From the NCBI GenBank assembly GCA_002007465.1, contig LNAC01000682.1, positions 734,363-798,362 of the forward strand: a stretch of DNA of 64,000 nt. The letters run 5' to 3'. Every line of letters starts with the position of its first letter. The stretch's first letter is position 1. Origin of the DNA: Ailurus styani. Its lineage: Eukaryota > Chordata > Mammalia > Carnivora > Ailuridae. This document shows, one piece after another, positions 42,433 through 54,726 of this stretch. The translations under genes were made by a program, and so were the position numbers. Below the pieces are notes generated by a model that worked only from the letters and a program-made list of their open reading frames with translations, was not told the origin of the DNA and did not search any database.

Positions 42433-45120
42433 GCATGGGGCAGGCTGAGGGAAGGGGAGTTAGCCAAAGAGAAGATGATGTGATGCCCTCTGAGATTAGT
42501 GGAGCCTAGAGAAGATGATGCATGAAAAAGAAGGCACATGGAGTCCAAGAGTGGATGTGGTAGGAATTGAGGGTCAGGAAGCCTGGGTGGACAAGAGGTC
42601 AAGCTCAGAGAGGGAAACACAGAGTGGCTAGCAGCTCCAGGTTGGCAAAATTGAGCAGATGACATAGGCACGGATGGGAGGGAATGGTCATGAGAAGTGA
42701 GCAGGTCAACAAGCTATGGGGCACGAGGATGATTACCCAGGAGGACCTAGGATGGGAAGTAGTCCCATCTCCATCACCCTGATGAGTGTGGGAGAAGGAT
42801 CAGGGTTGGGGTTGAGAGCTTTGGGGCTATTAGCTCAAGAATGGCTGAAGACAAGGGCATTACATTCCCTCCCATTGTTCCCATAAGTACTTGGGACAGC
42901 TTGTGCCCTGGCTTTCTTTTTCTTTTCTTTTCTTCTTCTTCTTTTTTTTTTAATTTAAAAATATAGTCTATGAGTATGAAGAGTGACCTATTTTCTTCCA
43001 TCTGCAAATTACATTCTGATGTTCATCCTGGGGCTGTTCCTTTGTGGCCAAGTAAGTAAGGCCAGCAAGTACAAATTTACCACTTGATTAAGGCACCATG
43101 ATTTGCTTTTAAATATTATTATTCGATGACTTCAAACCGTCGAACCTAGAGGTTTTCATTCACCCTCATCAACTAGACAAGTAAAAGGCAATTACAAAAT
43201 AGTGCATGAAATGATGTAGTAGGAGTCTGTGGGAATACACTGGAGGGGCCCAGGCTGGTCTTGAGGCTGTCAAAAAAGGTGTTTGGGGCCCAAGGGTAAT
43301 ACCTGCCTTTCTTGTGTCCCTCCGCACCTTGTCCAATGAGAAGTACACACAAGACATTAACCACATAAAAGTCAAACAGAAGAGGGCAGAGGGGAAGTAT
43401 TTTCTATTATGCTCTTTGGAGCAGTAGAGATGGGTAAAGGACACCGACCTTATTTTGGACTCATCAAGGAAATTATTAATCAAAGCTTGAAAAGCACCTT
43501 CCCAAACTCTAATCAGCATCAGATTTTGAGGGGGGTAGTGGCTACATGAAAGAGGATGCCGCTCTTCCCAATCCAAAGAAAGGATCCCAGGTACCACCTC
43601 TCTTCAATGTGGACCCACTTGGCTCCTCAGTCTCCTGGCCCTGTGTCTCCAAGGCCACAAAGTCCCAGATAAGTCGAACGCTAGCCTTCGAGTTGTACTT
43701 TGCTGAAATAAACCAACCCAGAAGAGAGATGCAGCTGCAGGCCTGAGCACACAGTTGTCTGGATCCCCAAAGGCAGGGTGGATGAGCCCCATCCACCCTG
43801 GTACGATGGTGGATGAGCCCCATCGTACGTGTGAAGAAGCTGACTGAAGACTAGCCAAAGACAGGAGGCCATCTTCTTAGGAAAGTACAGAGGCCTATGG
43901 GAGAGACATTCAGGATTGAGGAGCACCTGAGACAAGGATTCAGACACAGGTAATTAATTAAGGACTGCCCACAGTTAAAATTGCTATGGGAGGCAGGGAA
44001 GCAGTACAAAGAAGGGAAGAAAGTGAAGCAATGTTGTGATTTCAGGTGCAATCCCTCCAAGGGCAGCTTTAGCCCCATCACAAATGGCCTTCCCTCAGGC
44101 AAAGTAGCTTAGCTCTCCTATTCCTTCTCCAGCCAGTCATTGGTTATTTACTGCCCTTGGAGGTGTAAACTCCCTAACACTCCCAGCTCTTCGTAAGCAA
44201 ATGGACTCCCAGAACTGGAGGGTCATTTCTATTGAGAAAAGCAGATTGTAAACAAAATTCACCAAAGTCAAGGAGAGGCACACAGATATGGTAAAAGGGA
44301 GTGGATCTGGGCAGATGGGCAGAGTACAATGTCCACCCCAGTTACTAATATTTGTGAAGGTATAGGAATGATCAAAAGAAACACTCTGGACTTGGATGCC
44401 TGTTTCTTTTGTGGAACTTCAGAGTCCAGGGGCTTCTAAGGGACCACTCCAATTGGGAAGAGGGCAGAGGAGGGGCTGCACATGTCAGGATCTCCAAGAA
44501 GAGCAGTTCATACTTCCTTCCTTTTACATATTGACCTCCCAAAGCAAAAACTTCCTCTGCTAAGCAGAAATTTGAAAATTATCCTACAATGGCTCTTCAA
44601 CCCCTCCATGTGCAAAGAGAACAGAGTAAATCAAGATGGTAATTAAGCATGGTACCCATGGGAGAAGTCATCCATCCTACACTAGGATAACAGCAATCTC
44701 AACAATTGATGCACACCCTCCCTCTTAGCCCCCATGCACCCGCCACCAAACTGAAGACATTAAGCCTCAGCAGCTCTGGCTATACTGTCACAGAATTCTG
44801 TGGAAAGTCCTAAGAATAAGTATATGTAAAACATGCTTCACCTTTCAGTGCATAGCAATAAGATGGTGCCCAGACATAAACTAAGGACAGAACCAAAAGA
44901 AGGGAGCTTTGGCAGCTGGTAAATAAAGTCTTTGGAAATGAAAAATGCACCCCCCTCCAGATAAAAAAAAAAGGCCCAAAGGGAGATTTGTGGTCCCAGA
45001 GAAGCTTTGCTCTCCATCTGGTTAAACAGGTTTCTGAAAAATAGCTTTAATTTCATTCCAAGAGGAGAGAGATACAAACTAAAAGAGTTGCTGGGGGAAA
45101 GAAGTGTCTAGATTCCTAAT
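42433..45120. other. Mostly unique sequence, no gene recognised
   Basis: Polypyrimidine tract at 42917-42952, a twin hairpin at 43774-43828, and otherwise no repeat or coding signal I can name. Overlapping frames at 43169-43947 and 44838-45077 lack recognisable domains. Confidence 0.4.
43774..43828. other. Two back-to-back perfect hairpins sharing a core word
   Basis: Hairpin 1: arms CAGGGTGGATG and CATCCACCCTG (43774-43800). Hairpin 2: arms GTACGATGG and CCATCGTAC (43801-43828). Both contain GGTGGATGAGCCCCATC, so the region is a tandem duplication of a core whose outer arms differ yet remain complementary. Confidence 0.95.
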
Positions 45121-45121
45121 T

Positions 45122-45200
45122 TTGCAATCATTCAACAAATATTATGTGCCAGGCAAACTCCTTGATCATCTGCCCTTGTGGAAAGGTGGGGGAGGGGAGA
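45122..45200 (-). mobile_element. L2 3'-end fragment
   Basis: 'gcaatcattcaacaaatatt' and 'atgtgccaggcaaactcc' match the antisense L2 3' terminus. Confidence 0.55.
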
Positions 45201-45974
45201 GGTGGGAAGAAAGGCCGTAATTACCAGAAGCCAAGCAGGACCCCAGGATAAATAAAATCTGGGAACCCAAAGGAGAAAGGGTTTAATGCAGGTCACTGAA
45301 ATCCCAACGTACCCACAATTGCCACATAAATATTACCAACTGTAATGCTAGCATATGCTTTAGAGAGAGAGAGAGAGAGACACCACCAGCTTTCAGGTGA
45401 CATAGGTGGTTATGGAGAAACTGCAGAAATCTAAAGCAGAAGCATAAGCTGGCTAGCTAGGTTCATTTGGATTAGTTGTCAAAATCATAGAATTGAGAGT
45501 TTTTACATAAAAGTCCCAACTTCCATTTTTTTGTTTTTGTTTTTTCTTTTTGTTTTGTTTTTTTTTTTCTGAAAATTGAATTTGACAAAGCTGGGCCCAA
45601 GATTCTGAAAGATAATGGTGGGTGGTAGTTGGGTGGTGCCATTGAGATTGGGACACTTTCACATTTCTTTGTAGGGAGGTGCCCTTGCAGCGTGGAGAAT
45701 AGGATGCATACACCTATGTAGACATTGTGATGAAGATGGACAGGAAAGGCATCACTGCTGGGGATAGTCCTGTTCTGGGTTCTGACTCTTTGCACTAAGC
45801 CCTGTTACCACAAATCTAACTCAACTAAACACAAGTCAAATCTGATGGTATTAAAAAGATAGTATTAATCCCATCTTGATTGATGAACGTGCCAGATACT
45901 TAGTCAACCAGGAGGTGCAAGTGAATAGGGTCTAAAAATGTCCATGTCTGAGGATATAATCATCTTCATCCCAC
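45201..45974. other. No gene recognised; (GA)n and T/G-rich tract
   Basis: (GA)n at 45363-45380 and a TTTTTG-rich stretch at 45529-45570. The minus frames at 45453-45795 include lysine-rich readings of that tract and are not genes. Confidence 0.45.
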
Positions 45975-46120
45975 TTGCCAAGCATGGTTCTAAATGCTTG
46001 GTACATGGTATCATGTCTCATCCTCACGATAGCCCTGTGAGCTAAATCACATTGCCAAAGGCCTTTTATGGATGAAGGAGCTAAGATTCTTGAGTTGTAG
46101 GATCAAGATTTGAACTCTTG
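45975..46120 (-). mobile_element. MIR relic
   Basis: 'gccaagcatggttctaaatg', 'catgtctcatcctcacgata' and 'gccctgtgag' are antisense MIR in order. Confidence 0.75.
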
Positions 46121-46344
46121 GGGTGTTGCTATATTTGGCAAGCTGAAGTCACGAGAGGGGGGATCCCCAGGCTGAGAGTAGCCCAGCTCAGGGGAGACAA
46201 TGGTGTGAACATGTTCCCTAGACCGAAACAGAAGCAAGTCCAGATCTTGATGAGTCTACTTGCAAGGGCAGGACATTTGGAAAATGAGAATTAGCAGCAG
46301 AATACTGGCTTTATGATTGTCAGCGGGCTGGGATCCCAGACAGG

Positions 46345-46590
46345 AGGACAGATAATAGCAATAGCTAATATTTATTGAGTTGGCTGCAGGGTGCTGAGCG
46401 GTCCACACGTGCTAACTCATTTCATCTCGACAGCTGTATGAACCAGGTACTATTATTACCCTCATTGTACAGATGGGGACAGTGATGAACAAAGAGAGGT
46501 GCAGAAACTTGCCCGGCATCACAGTTAGGAACTGGTGGAGCTGGGATTGAAGCTCATCAGTTATTTCCAGAATCTGTAATCATAAACCCT
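46345..46590 (-). mobile_element. MIR relic, nearly full length
   Basis: 'caatagctaatatttattga', 'gctaactcatttcatctcga', 'aggtactattattaccctca', 'ttgtacagatggggacagtg' and 'gaactggtggagctgggatt' run through almost the whole antisense MIR. Confidence 0.88.
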
Positions 46591-46984
46591 ACATTTGCTA
46601 CCTCAGACAACTGAGGTCCAGCCAGGCAAACAGGATAAAGGTTTAGATGAAGATCCTTAGAAGATGCAGCAGCAGGTGTCAGGAGGCAAAGTTTGGACAA
46701 ACAGGGTCCGGGACATGATACAGGGAGGCCAACCTCAAAGGCAAAAATCCAATATCAAACCCAGATGTCTTGAGGGTATGGAAAAGCACAGTTCTCCCAT
46801 CTGCAAGGGATCATATAAGGCCCATTGAACAGGGAATTTGCCTGAATCTGTGAGTTCATAATGGACATCCTTAGAGTCAGAAATTCCTCCTCTTCATATT
46901 CACCCAGAGAAGCCCTGATCAGTTTCCTGCTGTGGATGGAGTGTTGTTTAAGGCTGATGACTACCACACCATCCATAAAAGCAA

Positions 46985-47945
46985 AGAGGGACGAACGTAG
47001 GCATCCATCAAGAGGAGAATGGCTAAGTCAGTTGTAACCAACCCACACAGGGGAACGTTCTCCAACAGAAAGCACACATACCCCTCCTGAAAAGATTCTA
47101 AGACCAATGAAGCAGCAGTGGGCTTATAAGAGAGGAGCTGCTAGTGGCTAGATGAAGTGCAGTGGGGCGGATGCCCTCCAGCTGCAGAGCTCTGGGGATT
47201 TACTGGAACATTTGAATTAAGGCCACGAGTTTCCTGGGTGTCTCCCAGCCAATGGCAGAACATGGTGGCATTCTAAGCCTTCACCATTTCTGCCAAGTGA
47301 GGCGCTCCTCTGGGGGCAGTCTCTGAGCTCCCCAATAGCTGGCAGAGACCCTGTGGGATCCACATCTCTGTGCTGTCCCTCCACAGTGTGTCCCCCTTAC
47401 CTTTCCTAGGTATCAACACCCCCAATTCATCTTTTATACTTATAACTGTTCTCAGTGTCTGCCTCCCAGAGGACCCCAAACTGATATACTCACTGAGTGA
47501 AAACAGCAAATTTCAGGACCATGCATACACTAAGATACCATTTATGTAAGTAGACAAACAAGTACCTGCCTACATGAAGAACTATCTTTTTAGACAGAGA
47601 AAGATAAAGAAAAATCAAGGAAGGAAGGAGGAAACCTTACACACAAAAACCCATATGCATTCATATACATGCATAGATATGCATTGAAAAGTTCTGTCAA
47701 TTTTCTACTTGTCCAGTAGAGACCCTGGTTCTGGAAATTCTGACAAATAAAACAATACAAATGTTAAGAAAATTTCTGTCAAAAGCCCACTCAAATGGCA
47801 ACAATAATTATTGCTTGGGGTAGAGGGAGGAAGTTAGGAAGTCATCTATGAATAGGACTTAAGACTGTGTATATTACTATAATGTTCCTTTCACAAGGAG
47901 AACATATACAGGTATTACTTCTGTAATTAAAAATTTTTAAGACAT
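46985..47945 (+). mobile_element. L1M/L1ME 3' part, split by a 395-bp insert
   Basis: 'gcatccatcaagaggagaat' and 'ggctaagtcagttgtaacca' (ORF2 end) occur before the gap. 'gagtgaaaacagcaaatttc', 'ctaagataccatttatgtaa' and the terminal 'gtattacttctgtaattaaa' (3' UTR end) occur after it. Together they form one collinear old L1 on the plus strand. Confidence 0.6.
47101..47495. mobile_element. Unidentified insert inside the L1M
   Basis: About 395 GC-richer bases interrupt the collinear L1M. Their right part ('gttctcagtgtctgcctccc', 'agaggaccccaaactgata') recalls an old LTR end. No clean duplication is visible. Confidence 0.35.
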
Positions 47946-49074
47946 ATACCGGCCCTTGGGAATGCAGGTCCCTTGGATTCAGACTGACTTTTCTCAAGGA
48001 GGCTCCCCAGCATCTCGTTTGGACCCAAAGCCGTTAGAGTGGGGACCACGAGTACATGGTAATGTTCCATCCTGCAGGGGTCTGCCACCTCTGTCCTCCT
48101 CCCATTCCTTGCCTCTATTGGAATAGCTAATGGCCAGTGATACATCGGAAAGGTGTCCAGAAAGATCTATGGAGTGTTTTAAATTGCATGAAACGTTCCT
48201 GGCCTCCCTGGCTGCACTGTACAGAGATGCCATAACTCCCCAGTACAGCTTCTCTGAGAACTGCACTTGTAAATCTTCTCCCCACACCACCTCATGAGGC
48301 GTGGAGTACATCAGAGAATGATACTGGGTGATGCTAAATCTAATCAGCTGCATAGACGGTTCACGCAGGAGGAAACCACATTCGTTACTTATCTACCTAA
48401 ACTACCTCTTTCACCTTTAAGCTGTCAGAGTCTTTCTTTCTCTTTCACTCTCTGCCTCCCTGGCTCTCCTCTCCACTTTTTCTCCTTCTTTCCTCAGGGC
48501 CCTTAACCAGGGCCGAAGAGGCAGTTGGGAGGGGAAGAGTCCCAGGCTAGAGACTGCGCCCTGAGCACAAGCTGGAAGCTTCCTCCTTGGACTGCTGGCT
48601 GGTGTCCTCTCCCCAGCCTCACTGTCACTGACAGGCTGGTGACAGGTCAGAGGTCTACAGTCTGGACGGGGTGTCAATGGCTTTCACAGCATGCCTGGAG
48701 GAAGAGGGAGAAAGCTGGCTGGGTCAGGCTATTACCGTTTAGGAAATTACGATTATTTTTATTTTTAGACACCAATAAAAATAACATCAGGGACCAGGGC
48801 AGATGAATGCCCTATTTAAAGAGAACCAGACGTCTCCGTTATGGCTGGGGGTGCCTAGCCAAGCGTGGTAGGGTGAGGGGCCTCTGGGAGGATATGCCCC
48901 TCTGGTACTGTGGGGGTGTAATGGAGTCCAACTTGGGAAATGAGTTTGGCAGACATTTGAGAGGTCCCAGAATTGTCGTCTTTAGCAAGCCTGAAACTCC
49001 CAGTGCCTGACCAAATGGTGTCTTAAGTAAAGTATCATCTTCCAAGTCTCGAGTGTCTACAGTGCCCCTGGCTC
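47946..49074. other. No recognised feature
   Basis: Unique-looking, moderately GC-rich. Overlapping frames at 47994-48353, 48417-48677 and 48525-48806 show no recognisable domain. The AT-rich 48730-48800 stretch is repeat-free by eye. Confidence 0.4.
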
Positions 49075-49225
49075 TCTATTTACCAAATGCTCCCCGGAGC
49101 TTTATGAGGAGGGCACCATCATCACCACTCCTCTTCTAAAAGGAAAAGGTAACACACCTAAGGTTGCACAGCCAATGGCTGTCAGGGCTGGGTTTGGTGC
49201 CTGGTTCTGTTTAAATTATCATGCT
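49075..49225 (-). mobile_element. MIR relic
   Basis: 'gagctttatgaggagggcac', 'aaggttgcacagccaatggc' and 'gctgggtttggtgcctgg' in antisense MIR order. Confidence 0.65.
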
Positions 49226-49494
49226 TTCCTTCCACCAGCCCTCAATGCCAAGATTCTAGCTCTCAGTGATGCGCCTATGTCATCCAGACAGTCAGACCAG
49301 CCAGATCTTCATGGGCACCCATCCTAGAAAATGAGCAAGGGAGGGAACAGGGTACTCACTGGTCTAGTGTCAGTCCTTGTAAACACATCCATCATGAGCT
49401 TTATGAATGAGATACTGACACTGAGGTTGTAACCGAATGCTGGTGTCCCTCCCTGTGTGCTGACAGGAAGCTAGATTCCTGCTCTATCACTTTT

Positions 49495-49700
49495 TTTTTT
49501 AACTAAAGTTTAGATTTATTTAATGTCTTTTTTTCTGTCCCAGTATCCTACCTGGGATACCATATTATTTTGAGTTGCCTTGTCTCTTTAGGTTCCCCCT
49601 GGTTATGACAGTTTCTCAGACTTGCCCTGGTTTCGATGACCTTGACAGTTTTGAAGAGTGCTGCTCAGATATTTTGTAGCCTGTCCCTCAGCCTCACCAC
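49495..49700 (-). mobile_element. Possible L1M-type relic
   Basis: 'gatgaccttgacagttttga', 'agagtgctgctcagatattt' and 'tgtagcctgtccctca' resemble an ancient repeat segment that I associate with L1M 3' UTRs. The family is uncertain. Confidence 0.35.
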
Positions 49701-49810
49701 TTGGTACCTACAAAATCTTACTGGAAAGCAGGAGCCATGCAATTTCTCCAAGCATCTCTTGACTTTAAAACCAGATAATAACTGAGATGTTAGGATAAAC
49801 GCCTTTAAAA

Positions 49811-49850
49811 TTCACTCATTCATTTATTCATTCATTCATCCATTCACTCA
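49811..49850 (+). repeat. (ATTC)n imperfect tetranucleotide repeat
   Basis: About ten CATT-type units with substitutions. Possibly the tail of a decayed antisense L2. Confidence 0.85.
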
Positions 49851-50059
49851 TTCTACAATCACTGAAGCCTCCATATATCCAAAGTAAATGTTGCAGGAGG
49901 CCCCGAGGAGGCTGCAAGAGAAGCAAGAGATGAGGGTCAAGTGACAGAAGCACACAGCCCTCCAGCCAGTTGTCCTGCCAGCCCGCTCCCCCTGGCTTGC
50001 AGCTCTGATCTGTGGAGGGAGGCCTGCAGCAGACCAGCACTCCCCAGACTAACACAAAG

Positions 50060-50160
50060 GGCCTCCCACATTGCAATCCCAGAGGTTCTTATTAAAAATG
50101 AAAGTTCTCAACCTTACTTCAGATTCACTGAATCAGATGCTCTGGTCAGGAATCCACTTT
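50060..50160 (+). mobile_element. MER5A-like hAT relic
   Basis: 'cagaggttcttattaaaaat', 'cagattcactgaatcagatg' and 'ctctggtcaggaatccact' in MER5A order. Confidence 0.6.
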
Positions 50161-50689
50161 GGGAAAAAAAAAAAAAGATTGCCGTTGATTCTGAGACTCA
50201 GGCAAGTTTGAGGACTATCATGAAAGATAACACTGAATGGTCTACCTGCCTTGACAGGATATGTAGAAGCCCAAGTGGATCCAGGGCAGACAAATGAAAG
50301 CAGGTAGGTGACATTCCATGTGGGCATGGCACTGGGTTGCAGAAGGAACGGTGCAGACAAGGAGGGATGGTGACCCAGAGAAAGAATCTGTGATCTAGAT
50401 GGCTAGGCATGATATCAGGGGACAGAGAGTACTGCTTGGGCCTGGGACTGGCTGGCAGCACATAGGTAGAGAATGGGAATCTGGAATCCAAGGTCACTTA
50501 TAGATGTCAACATATAAGGAATCTATAAGACAGAGAAGGCATACAGGAGGATGAAGGAAAAGTGAGTTTGGTTTTAATCATGTAGTGTTCAAAATCTTAA
50601 TGAAATACATAAGCAGACACAGCCTATAGGAATTTGGGGGTCCCGGACTGGCATCCATGTGGTGGGGGGTGCCCTAGACACTCATGAGC
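50161..50689. other. No recognised feature
   Basis: A12 homopolymer at about 50164, otherwise unique-looking. The minus frames at 50133-50497 lack recognisable domains. Confidence 0.4.
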
Positions 50690-50885
50690 TTTAGTATCAT
50701 CACAGAGCTAGATTTGAGCTGCCCACTCTCATCATACTCCAACTGAGTGGCTTCAGCCAGGTCAATGGACTCCTCTCAACTTCAAAGTGGGTGCAGAATT
50801 GACCTTTCAGGGTTATGTTGAGGATTTAATGAGATACCCTATGTAAAGTCCCCTGAGCACTCTTGGAAAAATCAATATTAATTCA
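50690..50885 (+). mobile_element. MIR relic
   Basis: 'gagtggcttcagccaggtca', 'gggttatgttgaggatttaa' and 'tgagataccctatgtaaagt' follow MIR order. Confidence 0.65.
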
Positions 50886-51079
50886 CATTCAGGATCAATG
50901 TTAACATTGAAAGTGTGAGCCAGACCGTGAGAGAAAAGAGTGTGTGGTAAAAAAGAAGAGATTAAGGCTGAACCTTGGGGAAAACAACAGTTAAGGGACA
51001 GCAGAAGGAGCAAAAGCCACAACAAAAGCGAGATCCTTAAGGTCTGAGAACAATAGCACCATGCAGTCAGAGGTAGCAC

Positions 51080-51310
51080 TGACCTGGGAAGTACTGGCAA
51101 TCAGGTTCCCCGAACCAAGGTTCAAATCCCTGCTCTTCCACTTCCTAGCTGAGAACTGAGACTTCCCGAAACTGTTTCCTCACAGGTAAGTCTGGGGTGA
51201 GAGTATTCACCATGTCTGTCTGTTGTGAGAAACAGTTAAGATGCTCTATGTAAATCTTATGTCCCAGAGGAGGAACTCAGTGAATGCTAATCAGCATTAT
51301 AATTATTACA
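51080..51310 (+). mobile_element. MIR relic, nearly full length
   Basis: 'gttcaaatccctgctcttcc', 'acttcctagctgagaactga', 'actgtttcctcacaggtaag' and 'aggaactcagtgaatgctaa' run through the MIR from head to tail. Confidence 0.75.
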
Positions 51311-51803
51311 TAGGCAAAGACAGCAAGTGTTTTAAGGAAGGGCAGCAAAGGTTGTCCAATGCCACAGAGAGATTAAAAAAATGAGGACTTGAGGGGAAAA
51401 AACCCTGGATTTGTGATTTCCCTGAGCAGAGATAGGTAGAAGCCAATTGGGAGGGTGTTAGTGTACAGGCTCAAGATAACAAAGACAGCTGGTAGGGACT
51501 TCTGTCTGAAGGTGTCCCTACCTTTCGCAAGTCTTGGCATGCATCAGGCAATTATTATACAACAAAAATCATTGAAGCCATTCAAAATCATGGAACACCT
51601 GCCCAGTAATTCCAACTGCCCTATCCACTGTCTGGCTCCCTGAGGGTTAAGGGGATCAACATGCCAGCTTTTTGTAAGCATCCCAGGCCCAAGCACCATA
51701 CAGGTGGTCACCTGTCCCCACTAGCAGATAAAGCCAAGAGGACAGCAATAGGAGGTTTATGATGATTACCAAAACAACTTTTCCATGACCCACTTGCTTT
51801 AAA

Positions 51804-52018
51804 CAGGAGTCAGCAAATTCCTTCTGTAACTGGCCAGCTATAGTAGGCTTTGTGGGCCACGCATTCTCTGTTGCAACTATTCAACTTGGCTATGTCGCTG
51901 CAAAAGTAGCAATAGACATACACAAATGAATGAGCATAGTTGTGTTTCCATAAAACTTTGTTTACAAAAACAGGCAGCAGGCTGGATTTAGCCTGCAGGC
52001 CCTATTTGCCAACCTCTG
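51804..52018 (+). mobile_element. hAT-Charlie-type non-autonomous DNA transposon
   Basis: The left end CAGGAGTCAGCAAA pairs with the right end TTTGCCAACCTCTG as diverged terminal inverted repeats. The internal words 'tttgtgggccacgcattctc', 'cataaaactttgtttacaaa' and 'aacaggcagcaggctggatt' are those of a very common mammalian MER element of this group. Near full length, about 215 bp. Flanking 8-bp duplications have decayed. Confidence 0.85.
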
Positions 52019-52039
52019 ACTTGGATCTTCAAAATCTGG

Positions 52040-52475
52040 CAATGTACTTCCACCAGAATCACCAAACACACAAGACTGACTAAAATTAAAGGAACTGATA
52101 TTGCCAAATTTTGATAAGGATGTGGATAAACTGGAACTTTAACACATTGCTAGTGGGGGTATAAATTAGTGTAATCACTTTGGGAAACGTTGACAGTCCC
52201 TACTACAACTAAACGTACATGGCCTTCAACCCAGCAATTCCACTTTTGGATATAAACCCAACTAAAATAAGTGTGTATATCCACCAAAACACATGTACAA
52301 GGATGTTTATAGTGAATTTATTCATAATAGCTACAAGCTGGAAAATGCTCAAATGTCCTGCAACACTAGAATGGATAAATAAATTCTGGTACATCTGGTA
52401 CAATGGAATACCACACAGGAGTGGAAAAGAATACACTGGGTGCAACTCACAGATGTCATATTGAGCGAGAGAAGC
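52040..52475 (+). mobile_element. L1M ORF2 3'-end fragment
   Basis: 'gataaggatgtggataaact', 'aacccagcaattccactttt' and 'tggtacaatggaataccaca' in L1 ORF2 order. The plus frame at 52219-52464 retains L1-like FNPAIPLLDINPTK and LEWINKFWYI but is broken. Confidence 0.8.
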
Positions 52476-52589
52476 TCTGGATGTTGACTTCTCTTCCTGC
52501 GTCTCCCACGCCCACTCTGCACCTCTCTGAAAACTCATTCAGTCACCAATATCCACGGACCCCTACTAGGTTCTAGACGTTGTGACAGA

Positions 52590-52835
52590 TGATTTTATAG
52601 ATCGGTGCTGTAGAACATAGTAGCTACTAGCCACATGTAACTATTTAAATATCTAATTTTCATTAATTAAAAGTAATGAAAATTTAAAATTTATTTCTTC
52701 AGTTTCTCTGGTCACATTTCAAATGCTGAACAGCCATGTCGTTGGTGGCTACTGTACTGGAGAGTGTAGATACAGCACATCCACCATCACAGAAATGTGC
52801 ACTGGATGTCCCTGTGTATAGTGCTTTCCAATAGC
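52590..52835 (+). mobile_element. MER-type DNA transposon relic ('agccacatgt' family)
   Basis: 'ctgtagaacatagtagctac' and 'tagccacatgtaactattta' at the left, with 'gttggtggctactgtactgg' on the right as its partial inverted counterpart, as in a known mammalian palindromic hAT-like element. Family name uncertain. Confidence 0.6.
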
Positions 52836-52849
52836 CCCCTGAAACATTT

Positions 52850-53240
52850 ATCAGTTAAAACGCATTGGACTGCCTGTAACAGAAAACCTAGGCTCGAAAT
52901 GACGTTAAACATAAATAAAATTTTATTTATTTATTTATCTTTCAAATGATAATTTTAAAATAAATAATACATTTATTTCTACTTGGAGACCAGAAGAAGA
53001 GTATTTCCAGGCACAGCTCAATCAATGAACCCGGGCTTCTTCTGTCTCAATGCTTTGTCATTCTCACTACAGCCTCCACGTCAGTCTAGTTCCTCATGTG
53101 GCTGCAAGATAGCAGCCAGTGGCCTTTGGGCAAAATGTGCTTCTGTGTTCATACACACCAAGAGAGAGTTAAAATACACCTCCTTCAATCTGATTGGACC
53201 AACAAGGACATGAGCCCTTCCCTGGACCAATAACATTCGC
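52850..53240 (+). mobile_element. Ancient DNA-type repeat, interrupted by AT-rich sequence
   Basis: 'gcctgtaacagaaaacctag', 'acatttatttctacttggag' and 'ctcatgtggctgcaagatag', then 'gattggaccaacaaggacat', follow a common old mammalian element. An AT-rich stretch at 52912-52975 interrupts it. Confidence 0.5.
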
Positions 53241-53369
53241 CAGGAAGGGACCGTTTAGGGTAAATAGAGATTTCTCTATGGAATTCAGGCTTGGGAAACC
53301 TGAACAAAATCAGGGTTCTGCTGGAAAGGAGGAGGAAGGGAAATGGGAAATGGATAACCATTAAATGCT

Positions 53370-53510
53370 ACAGTGGTTATTGCAATGCCCATTCACAAAC
53401 AAGGAGACTGAGGCTCAAAGGCATTGAGCAAATTACCCAAGGTTAGAGAACACATGTGCGACAGGAAGGAGGATTAGCCTAGGGTCTGTGCCACTGCCCA
53501 CACTCTATCT
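53370..53510 (-). mobile_element. MIR relic
   Basis: 'aacaaggagactgaggctca', 'aaggcattgagcaaattacc' and 'caaggttagagaacacat' in antisense MIR order. Confidence 0.65.
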
Positions 53511-54723
53511 TGCGACACAACACTGGATCTATTTTGTCATTCAGTACCACTCAAGTGGTTATCACCTCACTTCTGATTAGTAACAACATGATGATTAGCT
53601 AATAAGGCAAAGCAGTAATGAACTTGCTTAGATCATCTTCCTGTGTAAGCAACTTCTGGTTATCTGTTGAACAGAACACATTATGCTGCTTTCCTCCCCC
53701 AACCTTTCCTTTTATGTTAAATATATGATTTTTATCCTCACAAGGGGGATTATCTCAGAGCAGAATTGGCAAGGTTAAACACTATCTATAAAACACATTC
53801 AGCTATGCCATGAAATGAATTACATAATATATCAGTCATCTACCTGGCTTTCAAAAACCAGCAAATGCATTTCTGTTCGGTATGGGTGAGTATTTTATAT
53901 TTTGCCTCCCTTCCCATGAAGGTAAAAATGACCTTGGTTCTTAGGAAGTGAAGATATATTGAACGGGTTAGGATCAACACAGTTCCATTTCATTTAGTCT
54001 CTACTAAAATTGCAAGGAGTGAAAATAGAGCTGGAATTTATTTTACTATATATTGCCTCATTTGAACTTTAGTAAGGCATTAGCTTCTAAGGAAAACCCT
54101 CCCCCTTCCATAATCTCTTATTGATGGCATGTTAAGGAAATTGCCTTGACTTTATTGATTCTGAGCTATGAGGTACAATGTACCCGGTGGTGTGTTAAAC
54201 TGAGAAAAGTGTGCTGGGCTGGCTACGGCTTCAGAGATGGACCCAGCTGACAGCTGGCACTCTGGTCCTGCCTGACACCCATGGCCATTCTCCCCAAGAG
54301 CAAATTAATGGGATGCTGGCCACGTCGGAGCCTTCCCTCCATGACCTCGCTTTTAAAGAGGGAGCCCTGGAAGGAAAGGAGCCTCATGTCCTGAAGAGGG
54401 AACAGCAGGGCAGGTCCCCACCCCCACCCCCACCAATGGCAGCCGAGGCCAGGCTCTCTGAGTCTCCAGCCTCCTGGGGGACAAGAACCAGGTGGACCAG
54501 AGGGTGTGTGTCTGGCCAGGTTGCTTAACTTCTGCAAGTCTGGGAAGCCTCAACTGCAAAACAGTCTTGGCACGGTGAAAAAAGTTGCTCTTTTGGCTGG
54601 CACCTGCATCCCTCTGCTGAATTCGTTCAGACAACTATTGTGATGGGCCACTTTGGGTGAGGGAGAGGCACTTGGAGAGTAGTCTACAAGGAGACAGTGA
54701 AACAAGGCAGCAGCTAACATGCT

Positions 54724-54726
<3 letters not shown>
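53511..54726. other. No gene recognised; AT-rich then GC-rich unique sequence
   Basis: 53580-54180 is AT-rich and free of recognisable repeats. 54200-54560 is GC-richer with a CCCCCA-repeat patch at 54417-54434. The opposing frames at 54211-54537 have no recognisable domains. Confidence 0.4.

Noticed and set aside
47101..47495. LTR call for the insert in the L1M
   Set aside because: No TG...CA ends, polyadenylation signal or flanking duplication could be placed, so it is left unidentified.
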